From an uncultured Oscillospiraceae bacterium (GTDB lineage: Bacteria > Bacillota > Clostridia > Oscillospirales > Ruminococcaceae): a stretch of DNA of 63,652 nt. The stretch covers positions 83,142 through 146,793 of the forward strand of contig CAJTTH010000001.1 of the NCBI GenBank assembly GCA_910579125.1, given 5' to 3'. Under the pieces are notes generated by a model. The model was not told the origin of the DNA and did no database searches. It was given only the letters and a program-made list of their open reading frames with translations. Below, piece after piece: positions 31,829-40,742 of the stretch; position 1 is the stretch's first letter; every line of letters begins with the position of its first letter. The position numbers and the translations under genes are program-made.

Positions 31829-33579
31829 TGATAAAAACGCTTGTAAAGTGTATACGCGACGCGACATTCCCGGCAATACTTACGCCTGTCTTCGTGCTGG
31901 CGGAGTCGCTTATTGAGGTGTCGATACCGAGCGTTATGGCGAACCTTATCGACGAGGGCATTACCGTCGGCGATATGAACAGCGTTATAAAGTACGGGAT
32001 AATCCTGATAATACAGACGCTTGGGGCGCTGTTCTTCGGCGCAACGGCGGGCTATACCGCTTCGAGAGCCAGCTCGCGGTTCGCGAGAAATCTCCGCGCG
32101 GATATGTACGCGCATATTCAGGAGTACAGCTTCTCGAACATCGACAAGTTTTCGCCCGCGAGCCTCGTCACAAGGCTTACCACGGACGTGCAGCGCGTGC
32201 AGATGTCGTTTCAGATGATAACGCGCATTGTGTTCCGCGCGCCCGCTATGCTGATCTTCGCGTTTGTGTTCGCGTTTCGGACGGATCATCAGCTTTCGCT
32301 GATCTTCGTTTGCGTTATCCCGTTTCTGGCGGTCGTGCTGGCGCTCATTATCAAGACCGCGTTCCCGATCTTCAACAAAACGTTCGTCGCTTACGACGAT
32401 TTGAACGAGGTCGTGGAGGAGAACGTTCACGGTATACGCGTCGTCAAGAACTTCGTTCAGGAGAAGTCCGAGATAAACAAGTTCCGCAAGGTCTCGGAGA
32501 GAATTTTCTCGCTGTTCACGAAGGCCGAGAAAACGGTCGCGTACAACGCACCGGCTATGCAGGTGTCCGTTTACGCGTGCATTATCGCGATTTCGTGGCT
32601 CGGTGCGCAAGCTATCGTCGCGAGCGGAAACGTTGAGGGAATGGGGCTTACTACCGGCGGGCTTATGTCCCTGTTCACCTACACCATGCAGATACTGATG
32701 AGTCTTATGATGCTCTCGATGATATTCGTTATGCTCACGATGTCCAAGGCGAGCGCCGACCGCGTTGTCGAGGTGCTCAACGAAAAGAGCGACATCAACG
32801 ACGGCGAACGCAACCTCACCGAGGTAAAGGACGGCTCTATCGAGTTTAAGAACGTTTCGTTCAAGTACTTCAAGACTGCGGAGAGCAACGCGCTCGACCA
32901 TATCGACCTCAAGATAAACTCGGGCGAAACTATCGGCATTATCGGCGGCACGGGCTCGTCAAAGTCGACGCTCGTTTCGATGATACCGCGCCTTTACGAT
33001 ACCTCGGAGGGCGAGGTGCTTGTCGGCGGCGAGAATGTCCGCGACTACAATATCGAGGCGCTCCGCAACAACGTGGCTATGGTATTGCAGAAGAACGTGC
33101 TGTTCAGCGGCACGATCTATGAGAACATACGCTGGGGTGACGAAAACGCCTCCGACGAGGAGGTTCAAAAGGTGTGCAGACTGGCGTGCGCGGACGACTT
33201 TATACAGTCGTTCCCCGACAAGTATGACACCTATATAGAGCAAGGCGGCACTAACGTTTCGGGCGGTCAGAAGCAAAGACTTTGTATCGCGAGAGCGCTG
33301 CTGAAAAAGCCGAAGATACTCATTCTGGACGACTCGACCTCGGCGGTCGACACAAAGACCGACGCAATGATACGCAAGGCTTTCCGCGACGAGATACCTA
33401 ATACGACTAAGATCATTATCGCGCAGCGCGTTTCTTCGGTTTGCGACGCGGATAAGATAATCATTCTCGACAACGGTAAGATCGTCGGCTTCGGCAATCA
33501 CGACGAGCTGTACGCGAACAGCGAAATTTACCGCGAGATATACGATTCTCAGACAAAGGGGGCGGAAGAAGATGAGTGA
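31828..33579 (+). CDS. ABC exporter half-transporter, degenerate-site subunit
   Basis: 583 residues: a six-helix transmembrane domain (about 15-310) and an ATPase domain. The Walker B reads ILILDDSTSAVD, with Asp in place of the catalytic Glu, and Walker A is GGTGSSKST, with Ser where Gly is usual. Signature NVSGGQKQR and the switch segment IIIAQRVSS (Gln for the usual His) complete a non-catalytic site. This is the hallmark of one half of a heterodimeric type IV exporter such as BmrC/BmrD or TM287/288. It overlaps the next gene by 8 bases. Confidence 0.93.
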   Translation: MIKTLVKCIRDATFPAILTPVFVLAESLIEVSIPSVMANLIDEGITVGDMNSVIKYGIILIIQTLGALFFGATAGYTASRASSRFARNLRADMYAHIQEYSFSNIDKFSPASLVTRLTTDVQRVQMSFQMITRIVFRAPAMLIFAFVFAFRTDHQLSLIFVCVIPFLAVVLALIIKTAFPIFNKTFVAYDDLNEVVEENVHGIRVVKNFVQEKSEINKFRKVSERIFSLFTKAEKTVAYNAPAMQVSVYACIIAISWLGAQAIVASGNVEGMGLTTGGLMSLFTYTMQILMSLMMLSMIFVMLTMSKASADRVVEVLNEKSDINDGERNLTEVKDGSIEFKNVSFKYFKTAESNALDHIDLKINSGETIGIIGGTGSSKSTLVSMIPRLYDTSEGEVLVGGENVRDYNIEALRNNVAMVLQKNVLFSGTIYENIRWGDENASDEEVQKVCRLACADDFIQSFPDKYDTYIEQGGTNVSGGQKQRLCIARALLKKPKILILDDSTSAVDTKTDAMIRKAFRDEIPNTTKIIIAQRVSSVCDADKIIILDNGKIVGFGNHDELYANSEIYREIYDSQTKGAEEDE

Positions 33580-35527
33580 TATAAAGAAAAACAAGCAGCC
33601 GCCGCGTATGAACGGACGACCTCCCAAAGGGGCGCGCGTTCCGATGAAATTAGATAAGAAAACCATTAAGCGTATGCTGTCATATATGAAGCCTTTTCTG
33701 CCGCAGCTTATTTTGGTTTTCATATGCATTCTCGTTACCGTTGTAGCTTCGGTTTCGTCGTCGCTGTTTCTGGGAACGCTGATCGACGACTACATCATGC
33801 CGCTGGTCGGAGCGGAAAACCCCGACTACGGCGGACTTCTGGGCGCGCTTTGCGGAATGGGAGCGCTGTTTGCGGCGGGCGCGCTGAGCGCGCTGTTTTA
33901 CAGCCGCATTATGGCGACGGTCTCTCAGGGCGTGCTGAAAAAGATACGCGACGAGATGTTTTCGCATATGCAGTCGCTGCCGATTAACTACTTTGATACT
34001 CATACGCACGGCGACATCATGAGCTTCTACACCAACGATGCGGACGCTATGCAGCAGATGCTCTCGCAGTCTATTCCGCAGGTCATAAACTCGGGTATCA
34101 CCATTATCGCGGTGTTCTGCTCGATGCTGTCGCTGTCGGTGTGGCTTACGCTTACGGTCGTGGTATTTCTGGCGCTGATACTGTTCATCACCGCGAAGAT
34201 AGCGGGGAAGTCGGGCAAGTACTTTATGGCGCAGCAGCACTCGACCGCCGATATGAACGGCTATATCGAGGAAATGATAAACGGGCAGCGCGTCGTTAAG
34301 ATGTTCTGCCGCGAGGAAAACGCCAAGGCGGATTTCGGCGTGAAGAACATCGACCTCTGCGAGAACACCTGCAAGGCGAACGCCTACGCGAATATCCTTA
34401 TGCCTATCAACAACTGTCTGGGGTATTTCCTGTACGTTATCCTGGCGATAATCGGCGGTACGCTGGCGATAAACGAAATTCCGAACGTCGCGTGCTTTGC
34501 GGTGAACGTTCTGTCGCTCGGCTCTATCGCGTCGTTTTTGCAGCTCTCGCGGAGCTTTACGGGTCCTATCGGACAGGTTTCGCAGCAGCTTAACTCGGTT
34601 GCAATGGCTATGGCGGGCGCGGAGCGTATCTTCTCGCTGCTCGACGAGCAGTCCGAGGTTGACGACGGCTACGTTACGCTCGTGAACGCGAAACGCGGCG
34701 CGGACGGAGAGCTTGTCGAGACCCAGGAGCGCACGGGACTGTGGGCTTGGAAACACCCGCATTCGGCGGACGGCTCGGTAACGTATACGGAGCTGATGGG
34801 CAACGTCGTATTGGACGACGTGGATTTCGGGTATGTTCCCGAAAAGATAGTGCTGCATAATATCGACATTTACGCCGAGCCCGGGCAGAAGGTCGCGTTC
34901 GTCGGCGCTACGGGCGCGGGCAAGACAACCATTACGAACCTTATTAACCGCTTTTATGACATCGCCGACGGAAAGATACGCTATGACGGCATCAACATCA
35001 ACAAGATCAAAAAGGACGATCTGCGGCGGTCGCTGGGCGTGGTTTTACAGGACGTAAACCTGTTCACGGGAACGGTTATGGATAATCTGCGGTTCGGCAA
35101 ACCCGACGCTACCGACGAGGAATGTATCGCGGCGGCGAAGCTCGCAAACGCGGACGGATTTATCCGTATGCTCCCCGAGGGCTACAACACCGTGCTTACG
35201 GGCGGCGGCAGCGGACTTTCACAGGGACAGAGACAGCTTATCTCGATAGCGCGCGCTGCGGTCGCCGACCCGCCCGTTATGATACTCGACGAGGCAACAA
35301 GCTCGATAGATACGCGCACGGAGGCTATCGTTCAGGCAGGCATGGACGCGCTTATGAAAGGGCGCACGGTGTTCGTTATCGCGCACAGACTATCGACCGT
35401 CAAAAACTCGGACGTTATTATGGTGCTTGAACAGGGCCGCATTATCGAGCGCGGCTCGCACGAAAAGCTCATCGCCGAAAAGGGACAGTATTACAGGCTG
35501 TACACGGGCGCGTTCGAGCTTGAATAA
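33572..35527 (+). CDS. ABC exporter half-transporter, catalytic-site subunit
   Basis: 651 residues: a Lys/Pro-rich cytoplasmic tail (1-30), six membrane helices (about 45-340), and a canonical ATPase domain with Walker A GATGAGKTT, Q-loop VLQDVNLFTG, signature LSQGQRQ, Walker B MILDEATSSID and FVIAHRLSTV. The insert of about 35 residues before the strand leading to Walker A (NAKRGADGELVETQERTG) is typical of this half. It pairs with the upstream subunit to make one consensus ATP site. Probable substrates are drugs, lipids or peptides; none is shown. Confidence 0.94.
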   Translation: MSDIKKNKQPPRMNGRPPKGARVPMKLDKKTIKRMLSYMKPFLPQLILVFICILVTVVASVSSSLFLGTLIDDYIMPLVGAENPDYGGLLGALCGMGALFAAGALSALFYSRIMATVSQGVLKKIRDEMFSHMQSLPINYFDTHTHGDIMSFYTNDADAMQQMLSQSIPQVINSGITIIAVFCSMLSLSVWLTLTVVVFLALILFITAKIAGKSGKYFMAQQHSTADMNGYIEEMINGQRVVKMFCREENAKADFGVKNIDLCENTCKANAYANILMPINNCLGYFLYVILAIIGGTLAINEIPNVACFAVNVLSLGSIASFLQLSRSFTGPIGQVSQQLNSVAMAMAGAERIFSLLDEQSEVDDGYVTLVNAKRGADGELVETQERTGLWAWKHPHSADGSVTYTELMGNVVLDDVDFGYVPEKIVLHNIDIYAEPGQKVAFVGATGAGKTTITNLINRFYDIADGKIRYDGININKIKKDDLRRSLGVVLQDVNLFTGTVMDNLRFGKPDATDEECIAAAKLANADGFIRMLPEGYNTVLTGGGSGLSQGQRQLISIARAAVADPPVMILDEATSSIDTRTEAIVQAGMDALMKGRTVFVIAHRLSTVKNSDVIMVLEQGRIIERGSHEKLIAEKGQYYRLYTGAFELE

Positions 35528-35532
35528 CAAAC

Positions 35533-35562
35533 AAAACCGCTTTCGACCAAGAAAGCGGTTTT
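35533..35562. terminator. Bidirectional terminator between exporter and ispF
   Basis: A perfect 12-base-pair stem (35533-35544 with 35551-35562) with A-runs on one side and T-runs on the other, placed between two convergent genes. It can stop transcripts from both sides. Confidence 0.88.
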
Positions 35563-35565
35563 AAT

Positions 35566-36039
35566 TTATTCTGCGATACTCTCCAACAAAACGACGGCGT
35601 TCGCGCCTATGCCCGCGCCGCCAAGTCCCAAGCCCTCTTCGGTGGTCGCCTTGACGGATATCCGCCCGACTCCGCACCCGAAAGCCGCCGCAAGATTTCC
35701 GCGCATTTTTTCGATATACGGCGCGAGCTTCGGCTTTTCGGCGATTATCGTGATGTCCGCGTTGCCGAGCGTGAAGCCTTTTTCGCGCATTATACCGATG
35801 ACCTCTCCGAGCAGGAGCATACTGTCCGCGTCCTTGTATTTCAGGTCGCTGTCGGGGAACAGATGTCCGATATCGCCGAGTGCAAGCGCCCCGAGTACCG
35901 CGTCCATAAGCGCGTGTACCGCGACGTCCGCGTCGGAATGCCCGAGCAGACCGCGTTCATACGGAACATTCTCCCCGCAGAGTACAAGCCGCCTGTCGGG
36001 GACGAGCCTGTGAACGTCGTATCCGTGACCTATCCTCAT
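35566..36039 (-). CDS. ispF: 2-C-methyl-D-erythritol 2,4-cyclodiphosphate synthase
   Basis: Fifth step of the MEP isoprenoid path. 157 residues, normal length. Metal ligands in RIGHGYDVHRL and LLGHSDADVAVHALMDA; FPDSD and the C-terminal VKATTEEGLGL confirm the family. ATG 36039 is chosen because the domain begins there; upstream codons in the frame are ispD in another reading. It overlaps ispD by 4 bases. Confidence 0.97.
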   Translation of the reverse strand: MRIGHGYDVHRLVPDRRLVLCGENVPYERGLLGHSDADVAVHALMDAVLGALALGDIGHLFPDSDLKYKDADSMLLLGEVIGIMREKGFTLGNADITIIAEKPKLAPYIEKMRGNLAAAFGCGVGRISVKATTEEGLGLGGAGIGANAVVLLESIAE

Positions 36040-36752
36040 ATCATTTTCACCGTTTTTCTGTTGTTGTAGATAGCCTCCGCTGCCGCGAGATCGTCCGGGC
36101 GGGTTATCTTCATGTTGCAGCCGTTTATCTCCGTTATCCGCACATATTCTCCGCAAAGCTCGAGTATGCTGCTGTCGTCGGTAACGCTGTCCGCCTGTGC
36201 GCCCAGCTTTTCCAGACAAGACATATAAAGCGTCTTCTTGAAAACCTGCGGTGTCTGCGCGTAATACAGCTTGCCGCGCTGCGGAGTTTCCTCGATAAAG
36301 CCGTTGCCGCCGACCGATTTTACCGTGTCCGTCGCGGGAACGGCAGCTATCGCGGCGTTGTATTTCTCCGCGTCCGCGAAAACGCGCTCTATCTCCTCGG
36401 TCGAGATGAGCGGACGCGCACCATCGTGAACGGCTATGTAATCCGCTTTCGGCGAGACGGCGTCAAGCGCGTTCCGCACCGACTTCGCGCGGGTATCTCC
36501 GCCCGCGACTACCGCCGCCAGCTTGCTCACGCCGAAATTCCGTGCCAACTTCTCGTAGCGCAGAACCTCCTCTTCGGGCGCGGCGATTATTATTTCGCCG
36601 ACCCGCTCCGACCGCTCGAACTTCAGCGCGCTCATTACGAACACGGGCGTATCGCCGATCTTTTCAAGCTGCTTGTTTACGCCGTTCATTCGCGTGGAGC
36701 TGCCCGCCGCGACTATAATGACCGAAACCGTAATAATTCCCCCCAAGATCAT
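36036..36752 (-). CDS. ispD: 2-C-methyl-D-erythritol 4-phosphate cytidylyltransferase
   Basis: Third step of the MEP path, attaching CMP. 238 residues. SVIIVAAGSSTRM carries the nucleotide loop, followed by GGDTRAKSVRNAL, VHDGARPLI and AAVPATDTVK, with QTPQVFK near the end. The annotated ATG overlaps the pheA stop (ATGA); a start at the GTG nine codons in would give the more usual N-terminus, and either is possible. The gene lies head to tail with ispF. Confidence 0.96.
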   Translation of the reverse strand: MILGGIITVSVIIVAAGSSTRMNGVNKQLEKIGDTPVFVMSALKFERSERVGEIIIAAPEEEVLRYEKLARNFGVSKLAAVVAGGDTRAKSVRNALDAVSPKADYIAVHDGARPLISTEEIERVFADAEKYNAAIAAVPATDTVKSVGGNGFIEETPQRGKLYYAQTPQVFKKTLYMSCLEKLGAQADSVTDDSSILELCGEYVRITEINGCNMKITRPDDLAAAEAIYNNRKTVKMI

Positions 36753-37873
36753 CTTTTGAAATTGCCGTGGAACTTAAAATAATTCAGCTCGTCTCCCAGA
36801 TTGCGCAGCAGCTTGCGGACACTCGGGTCGCCGATGCTGCCCGTGAACTCTATGTAGAACATATAGTCGTCGGGGAAGTTTTTACGCACGTCAAGCGGCA
36901 GCGGCTTCGATTGGATCTTCGTCATGGAGAACCCGTTTACCGCAAATTTCGTCAACAATCTGTATAATGCGCCGGAAATATTCGGAATTGACAACGACAC
37001 CGCGACGGTATCCGCGCCGTCATAAACCTCGACATTCCTCGTGAAACAGATAAAGCGCGTGCAGTTGTCGGGGTCAGAGGCGATCTGCTTCCTTATTATA
37101 TTAAGCCCGTGCATTTCCGCGCATTCCGACGAGCATATACAGCCTAGCTCCGCGCTAGGGTTTTCCGCGACCATTTTCGCGGCGGCAGCGTTGTTGTGAT
37201 ACGGTATCACCGTAAGCTGCGGGTGCGCCTCGATATAGCTTTCGCACTGCCGTATCGCCTGCTCGTGACCGAAAAGTATCTTTATGTCCTCCTCGGAAAC
37301 GCCCTTGCGTGCCGCGAGAACGTGTGCGCATTCAACGGTAGTCGTGCGGCAGATATACACTCTGTGCCGTTCGAGAAGTTCCATGTTCACCGTTACCTCG
37401 CCCGCGGTGCTGTTTTCAACGGGGATCACGCCGTAATCCACGTCGCCGTTTTCAACAGCCTCGTACACCTCGTGAAACGCCGCGTAAAAGCTGATGCTTC
37501 CGCTGCCGAAAAGCTGCTTTGCGGCGGTGTGACCGTAGGCTCCCTCTATGCCCTGTACCGCGACGGACGGGCGTTCCTTGGCTATCGGCGTGTACGGTAT
37601 CTCGGTATCGGGCGTTATCGCGTTTATCTGGGATACCTTGGAAATATCCATTATGTTCATGAACAAAAACGCCGCGCTCTTTCTGAGCTCATCGGGAGAG
37701 TTTTCCTTGACATTGTCGATTATGAACTTTTCGCGGTCATGCTGGAACACCACCATATTGTTCGCCGCCTTGTACTTCGCCACCTCCGTTGCCAGATCCA
37801 TACGCTCCAGAAACAGATCGAGCATTTCGTCATCTATCTTATCAATCTTCTTGCGAATTTCACCAAGATCCAT
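36749..37873 (-). CDS. pheA: Bifunctional chorismate mutase / prephenate dehydratase
   Basis: Makes phenylpyruvate from chorismate. Residues 1-85 form an AroQ chorismate mutase (IRKKIDKIDDEMLDLFLERM), residues 105-285 the dehydratase (GIEGAYGHTAAKQLFG, VIPVENSTAGEV, and TRFICFTRN with the catalytic Thr), and residues 290-372 an ACT domain. The ACT phenylalanine site, normally ESRP, reads QSKP here, so feedback inhibition could be altered. GGAG precedes ATG 37873. It is downstream of the pseudokinase gene by 38 bases. Confidence 0.95.
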   Translation of the reverse strand: MDLGEIRKKIDKIDDEMLDLFLERMDLATEVAKYKAANNMVVFQHDREKFIIDNVKENSPDELRKSAAFLFMNIMDISKVSQINAITPDTEIPYTPIAKERPSVAVQGIEGAYGHTAAKQLFGSGSISFYAAFHEVYEAVENGDVDYGVIPVENSTAGEVTVNMELLERHRVYICRTTTVECAHVLAARKGVSEEDIKILFGHEQAIRQCESYIEAHPQLTVIPYHNNAAAAKMVAENPSAELGCICSSECAEMHGLNIIRKQIASDPDNCTRFICFTRNVEVYDGADTVAVSLSIPNISGALYRLLTKFAVNGFSMTKIQSKPLPLDVRKNFPDDYMFYIEFTGSIGDPSVRKLLRNLGDELNYFKFHGNFKR

Positions 37874-37911
37874 TTTAACTCCTATCCGTTTTGTATATTT
37901 TATCTTTAAAA

Positions 37912-39675
37912 TTATTCAACGTATCCCGGGTTGACGGGCGGCTGCACAGAGCTGCTCTGCGAGCTGCCCGAATTGTTCGAATTGCCGTCGGCACGCACCG
38001 CGACGTATACCGTGACAGTTTCGTTCTCGCTTACCCGAATAAGATCGTTGACCTCCTTGCTGCACCGCACTACCGTTCCCGCGGGAACGTCGCCTGTCGG
38101 CTCGTTGACTACCTCGTATTTTACGTTGAGGCTTGTGAGCGTGGCTATATAGTCCGCCTGCGTCTTGTTTTTGTAGTCGGGCAGCGGAACTACGCTGCGT
38201 CCCTTGCTAACCTTAATTTTTATCTGTGTGCCGTTTGCAACCATTTCGCCCGGCTCTATCGACTGGTCGAACATAAAGCCCGCCGGGTATTCGTCGGAGT
38301 AGTCGTAGGTCGGCACGAACGTAAATACTCCCTCGTAGCGCGCCGCCGTATCCTCGTAGCGGCGGTTGGTGAAGTCTGGCATTGCGATATTCAGGTCGCT
38401 TACGCTGCTGCTCTCGCTCTGCGGCACGGAGCTTTCGGGACGGCTCTCCGAGGACATGCTCGACGAGCTTTCCTGTCTGCTGCTTACGGTGACGGAGCTT
38501 TCCGACGAGCTGCTGTTGCCCGATGTTCCGCCTTTAAATTCCCACGCGCCCGACAGCGTAAGCGCGAACACGATCGCGAACGTTATCAGAACGAGACCTA
38601 CGACTATCAGCGTCGCGAGGAACTTCGCGCGCTCCTTTTTCTGCTTTTTGAGCTTTTTCTGCTCGCTTTTGGTGAGCGGACGGTCGTCGTTTCTGCGTGC
38701 GCCCCCGTTGCCGGGAACATATCTCGGCGGCGCGAACAGCTTATCCACAAATTCCGTAATGGAGCGTATGCGGTTTTCGGTGGAGGGCTTCATTCCCTGC
38801 ATTATCACCTTTGAAACGTTCTGCGGAACGTTGCGGTTGACAAGCATCGGCTCAAGCATACTGCCGCCCGTGCGGGCAATAGCCTCGGGCGGCGTCGTAC
38901 CCGTAAGCACCTTGTACAGCACCGCGGATATCCCGTAAACGTCCGTCCATGTGCCGTTTATCTCGTTGGAATACTGCTCGGGCGCAGCGTAACCGCTGAA
39001 TATCTCGCACGCTATCTCGGTGTTTGTGGTGCGTGCTGCGGAAATGCTGAAGCCCGAGAGTTTCAGCTCCATTTTATCGGTGATGAAGATAGTCTGCGGC
39101 GAAATCCCCCTGTGGATAATCCCACCCGAATGTACAAGACTGAGCGTTGTGAGAATAGGCGGAAACAGATCCTTGACCTGCTCCCACGCCATGCCGCCCG
39201 AGGAGTTCGCGATAAAAGTCTTTAGGGAGATGCCGTCGATAAACTCAAGGACAGCGTAACAGGTGTTGTTCTCGCCGAAAACGTCGAGAACCGCCTGTAT
39301 ATGCGCCATTCCGCGCAGCTTCATCAGCGAGCGGTTGAGATCCTCGAATTCCGAGAGATAGGTCTTGTAGAGCGCGCTGTTATTGGCGTTCACAGTTATG
39401 ACCGTCTCGCCCTTTTTTCGGCTGCAGAGCGTATCGGGCATAAATTCTTTGATAGTTACCTTTGTATTTGCGGCTGTGTCGTAGCCGATGTATACCGCGC
39501 CCTCGCCGTTATACGAGAGCATACGCCCGACGATGTAGCGGTCGTTCAGATATGTTTTCGGGACAAGGTAGCTCGGTATGCACGGGTCAAGGTCGCTGTA
39601 CCCGCAGAGCTTGCACGGACCGTCGTACGCTTTGTCATTCATGCAGCCCATACATAATGATGTATCCTTTTGCAT
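37912..39675 (-). CDS. Membrane pseudokinase with zinc ribbon and two PASTA domains
   Basis: 587 residues. A CxxC pair (C8, C11, C21, C24) forms a zinc ribbon; a protein-kinase fold covers about 47-315; Lys/Arg-rich link; one membrane helix 353-374; a long Ser stalk; then two PASTA repeats outside (about 430-491 and 495-560). The beta-3 Lys is present (K76), but HRD is HRG (D190G), the following Asn is Thr195, and DFG is GFS (G208-F209-S210). Three residues needed for phosphotransfer are gone, so it is probably a pseudokinase sensor rather than an active PrkC. ATG 39675 follows GAAAGGGA; an earlier in-frame start lacks a site. It leads the pheA-ispD-ispF unit. Confidence 0.88.
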   Translation of the reverse strand: MQKDTSLCMGCMNDKAYDGPCKLCGYSDLDPCIPSYLVPKTYLNDRYIVGRMLSYNGEGAVYIGYDTAANTKVTIKEFMPDTLCSRKKGETVITVNANNSALYKTYLSEFEDLNRSLMKLRGMAHIQAVLDVFGENNTCYAVLEFIDGISLKTFIANSSGGMAWEQVKDLFPPILTTLSLVHSGGIIHRGISPQTIFITDKMELKLSGFSISAARTTNTEIACEIFSGYAAPEQYSNEINGTWTDVYGISAVLYKVLTGTTPPEAIARTGGSMLEPMLVNRNVPQNVSKVIMQGMKPSTENRIRSITEFVDKLFAPPRYVPGNGGARRNDDRPLTKSEQKKLKKQKKERAKFLATLIVVGLVLITFAIVFALTLSGAWEFKGGTSGNSSSSESSVTVSSRQESSSSMSSESRPESSVPQSESSSVSDLNIAMPDFTNRRYEDTAARYEGVFTFVPTYDYSDEYPAGFMFDQSIEPGEMVANGTQIKIKVSKGRSVVPLPDYKNKTQADYIATLTSLNVKYEVVNEPTGDVPAGTVVRCSKEVNDLIRVSENETVTVYVAVRADGNSNNSGSSQSSSVQPPVNPGYVE

Positions 39676-39738
39676 TGTATCTGTTTCCCTTTCTTCTGTC
39701 TGTTTGAAAGCAAGTAAAGCATAATTATATACCTTAAT

Positions 39739-39767
39739 ACTATACACCAAAAAACCGAAAAAGTCAA
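39739..39767 (-). promoter_or_regulatory. Promoter of the pseudokinase operon
   Basis: TTGACT (39762-39767) and TATAGT (39739-39744) on the minus strand, 17-base spacer. The leader to 39675 is about 58 bases. The neighbouring 39780-39945 stretch has repeats described separately and no gene. Confidence 0.65.
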
Positions 39768-39877
39768 GAATTATGACAGTTTTGTAACTTTTTAAAGCCC
39801 GATTGTAGCCGTTTTGTAACCTTTTTCTCCGCTTTCAACAATTGCGCGTCAGCTTTCGGCGGCGGCTTTTGGCTATT

Positions 39878-39900
39878 TTGACGGTGTATCTTGACGGTGT
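39878..39900. repeat. Direct repeat in a divergent control region
   Basis: TTGACGGTGT occurs at 39878-39887 and again at 39891-39900, 13 bases apart from start to start. TTTTGTAAC also appears twice nearby (about 39779-39787 and 39813-39821). Both sets lie between two divergent promoters and could be regulator sites. Meaning unknown. Confidence 0.5.
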
Positions 39901-39949
39901 CGCTTTTGTGACATTTTTTTGACAATTACAAAAAAACGCCAAAATTCTC

Positions 39950-39978
39950 TTGCAAAATTGTGAAATCTGTGGTATAAT
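39950..39978 (+). promoter_or_regulatory. Promoter of the zinc-ribbon gene
   Basis: TTGCAA (39950-39955) and a perfect TATAAT (39973-39978), 17 bases apart. Leader about 75 bases to ATG 40060. Confidence 0.7.
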
Positions 39979-40059
39979 ATGTTTAACGTGAAGTTGCGGT
40001 GAAGGATCGGCAACAATGTGGCTGCGTTAATTTTACGACCCTTGAAAGGAGTTTTTAAA

Positions 40060-40485
40060 ATGAGTTTTCTGGACGATGTTATCAACACAGGCAAGAACGT
40101 GGTTTCCGCTGCCGGCAAAAAGACCGACGAGGCTGTGCGCTTTTCCAAGCTGAAGATCAAGGAATCACAGCTCAACGGTGACATCAAGAGCAAGTTTGAG
40201 AAGTTGGGCGCGCTTATCTACGAGATGGCAAAGTCGGGCGAAAAAGACAATGAGCGTTTCGACGAACTTATCGCGGAGCTTGACGGCTGCTATGAGGAGC
40301 TCAGCGGCATTGACAAGCAGTTTGACGAGCTGCGCAACGAGGTCACTTGCCCCGGCTGCGGCGCTAAATGCAAGGACGACAACGCGTATTGCTCAAAGTG
40401 CGGCACAAAGCTCCCCGAGAAGCCTGCTTCGGTGGCTGCCGAGGAGACAGAGAACAAGTCCGATATCGACGAGAACAAGGACTGA
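40060..40485 (+). CDS. Helical protein with C-terminal zinc ribbon
   Basis: 141 residues. An N-terminal helical part (DDVINTGKNVVSAAGKKTDEAV onwards, typical of small YtxH-like or coil proteins) is followed by a zinc ribbon at about 96-118 (CPGCGAKC ... YCSKCGTKL) and a Glu-rich tail. AAAGGAG fixes ATG 40060; the open frame begins 14 codons earlier with no start support. Proteins of this kind are common in Clostridia; I know no function. It is a single-gene unit ended by a strong terminator. Confidence 0.8.
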   Translation: MSFLDDVINTGKNVVSAAGKKTDEAVRFSKLKIKESQLNGDIKSKFEKLGALIYEMAKSGEKDNERFDELIAELDGCYEELSGIDKQFDELRNEVTCPGCGAKCKDDNAYCSKCGTKLPEKPASVAAEETENKSDIDENKD

Positions 40486-40513
40486 ACTTAATTGCGGTTT
40501 TGATTTCAGAGTG

Positions 40514-40539
40514 GGGAGAGCGGGCGGCTCTCCCTTTTT
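40514..40539 (+). terminator. Terminator of the zinc-ribbon gene
   Basis: A perfect 8-base-pair stem GGGAGAGC / GCTCTCCC (40514-40521 with 40527-40534), loop of five, then TTTTT. Confidence 0.9.
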
Positions 40540-40633
40540 GTTGAGAATTGCTTTTTTCAACAGTTTTTATCGTAAAAATTACAGCACATTTCACCAAAAT
40601 ACGGAATAAGCAAAGAAATGCCGAAAAATTACA

Positions 40634-40662
40634 TTGTCTTTTTCGGGGAAATATGATATAAT
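40634..40662 (+). promoter_or_regulatory. Promoter of the TrpXYZ-like ABC operon
   Basis: TTGTCT (40634-40639) and TATAAT (40657-40662), 17-base spacer. The leader is about 75 bases and contains no T-box specifier arm or leader peptide with tandem Trp codons. Confidence 0.7.
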
Positions 40663-40742
40663 ATCTTGTATGGTTTGACGCTTTTGCGCGTTAAATTCGA
40701 AAAAAACGGACAAAAGATATTTATCACCAAGGAGAAAAAGAT

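Noticed and set aside
32942..32970. Walker A GGTGSSKST in the first exporter subunit as a disabling change
   Set aside because: The loop Lys and Ser/Thr are kept, and I recall this form in related clostridial exporters; together with the Asp-for-Glu change it fits a normal degenerate site in a heterodimer.
40663..40742. T-box or tryptophan leader before the TrpXYZ-like operon
   Set aside because: The stretch is too short, and no TGGG-type T-box sequence or tandem Trp codons are seen.
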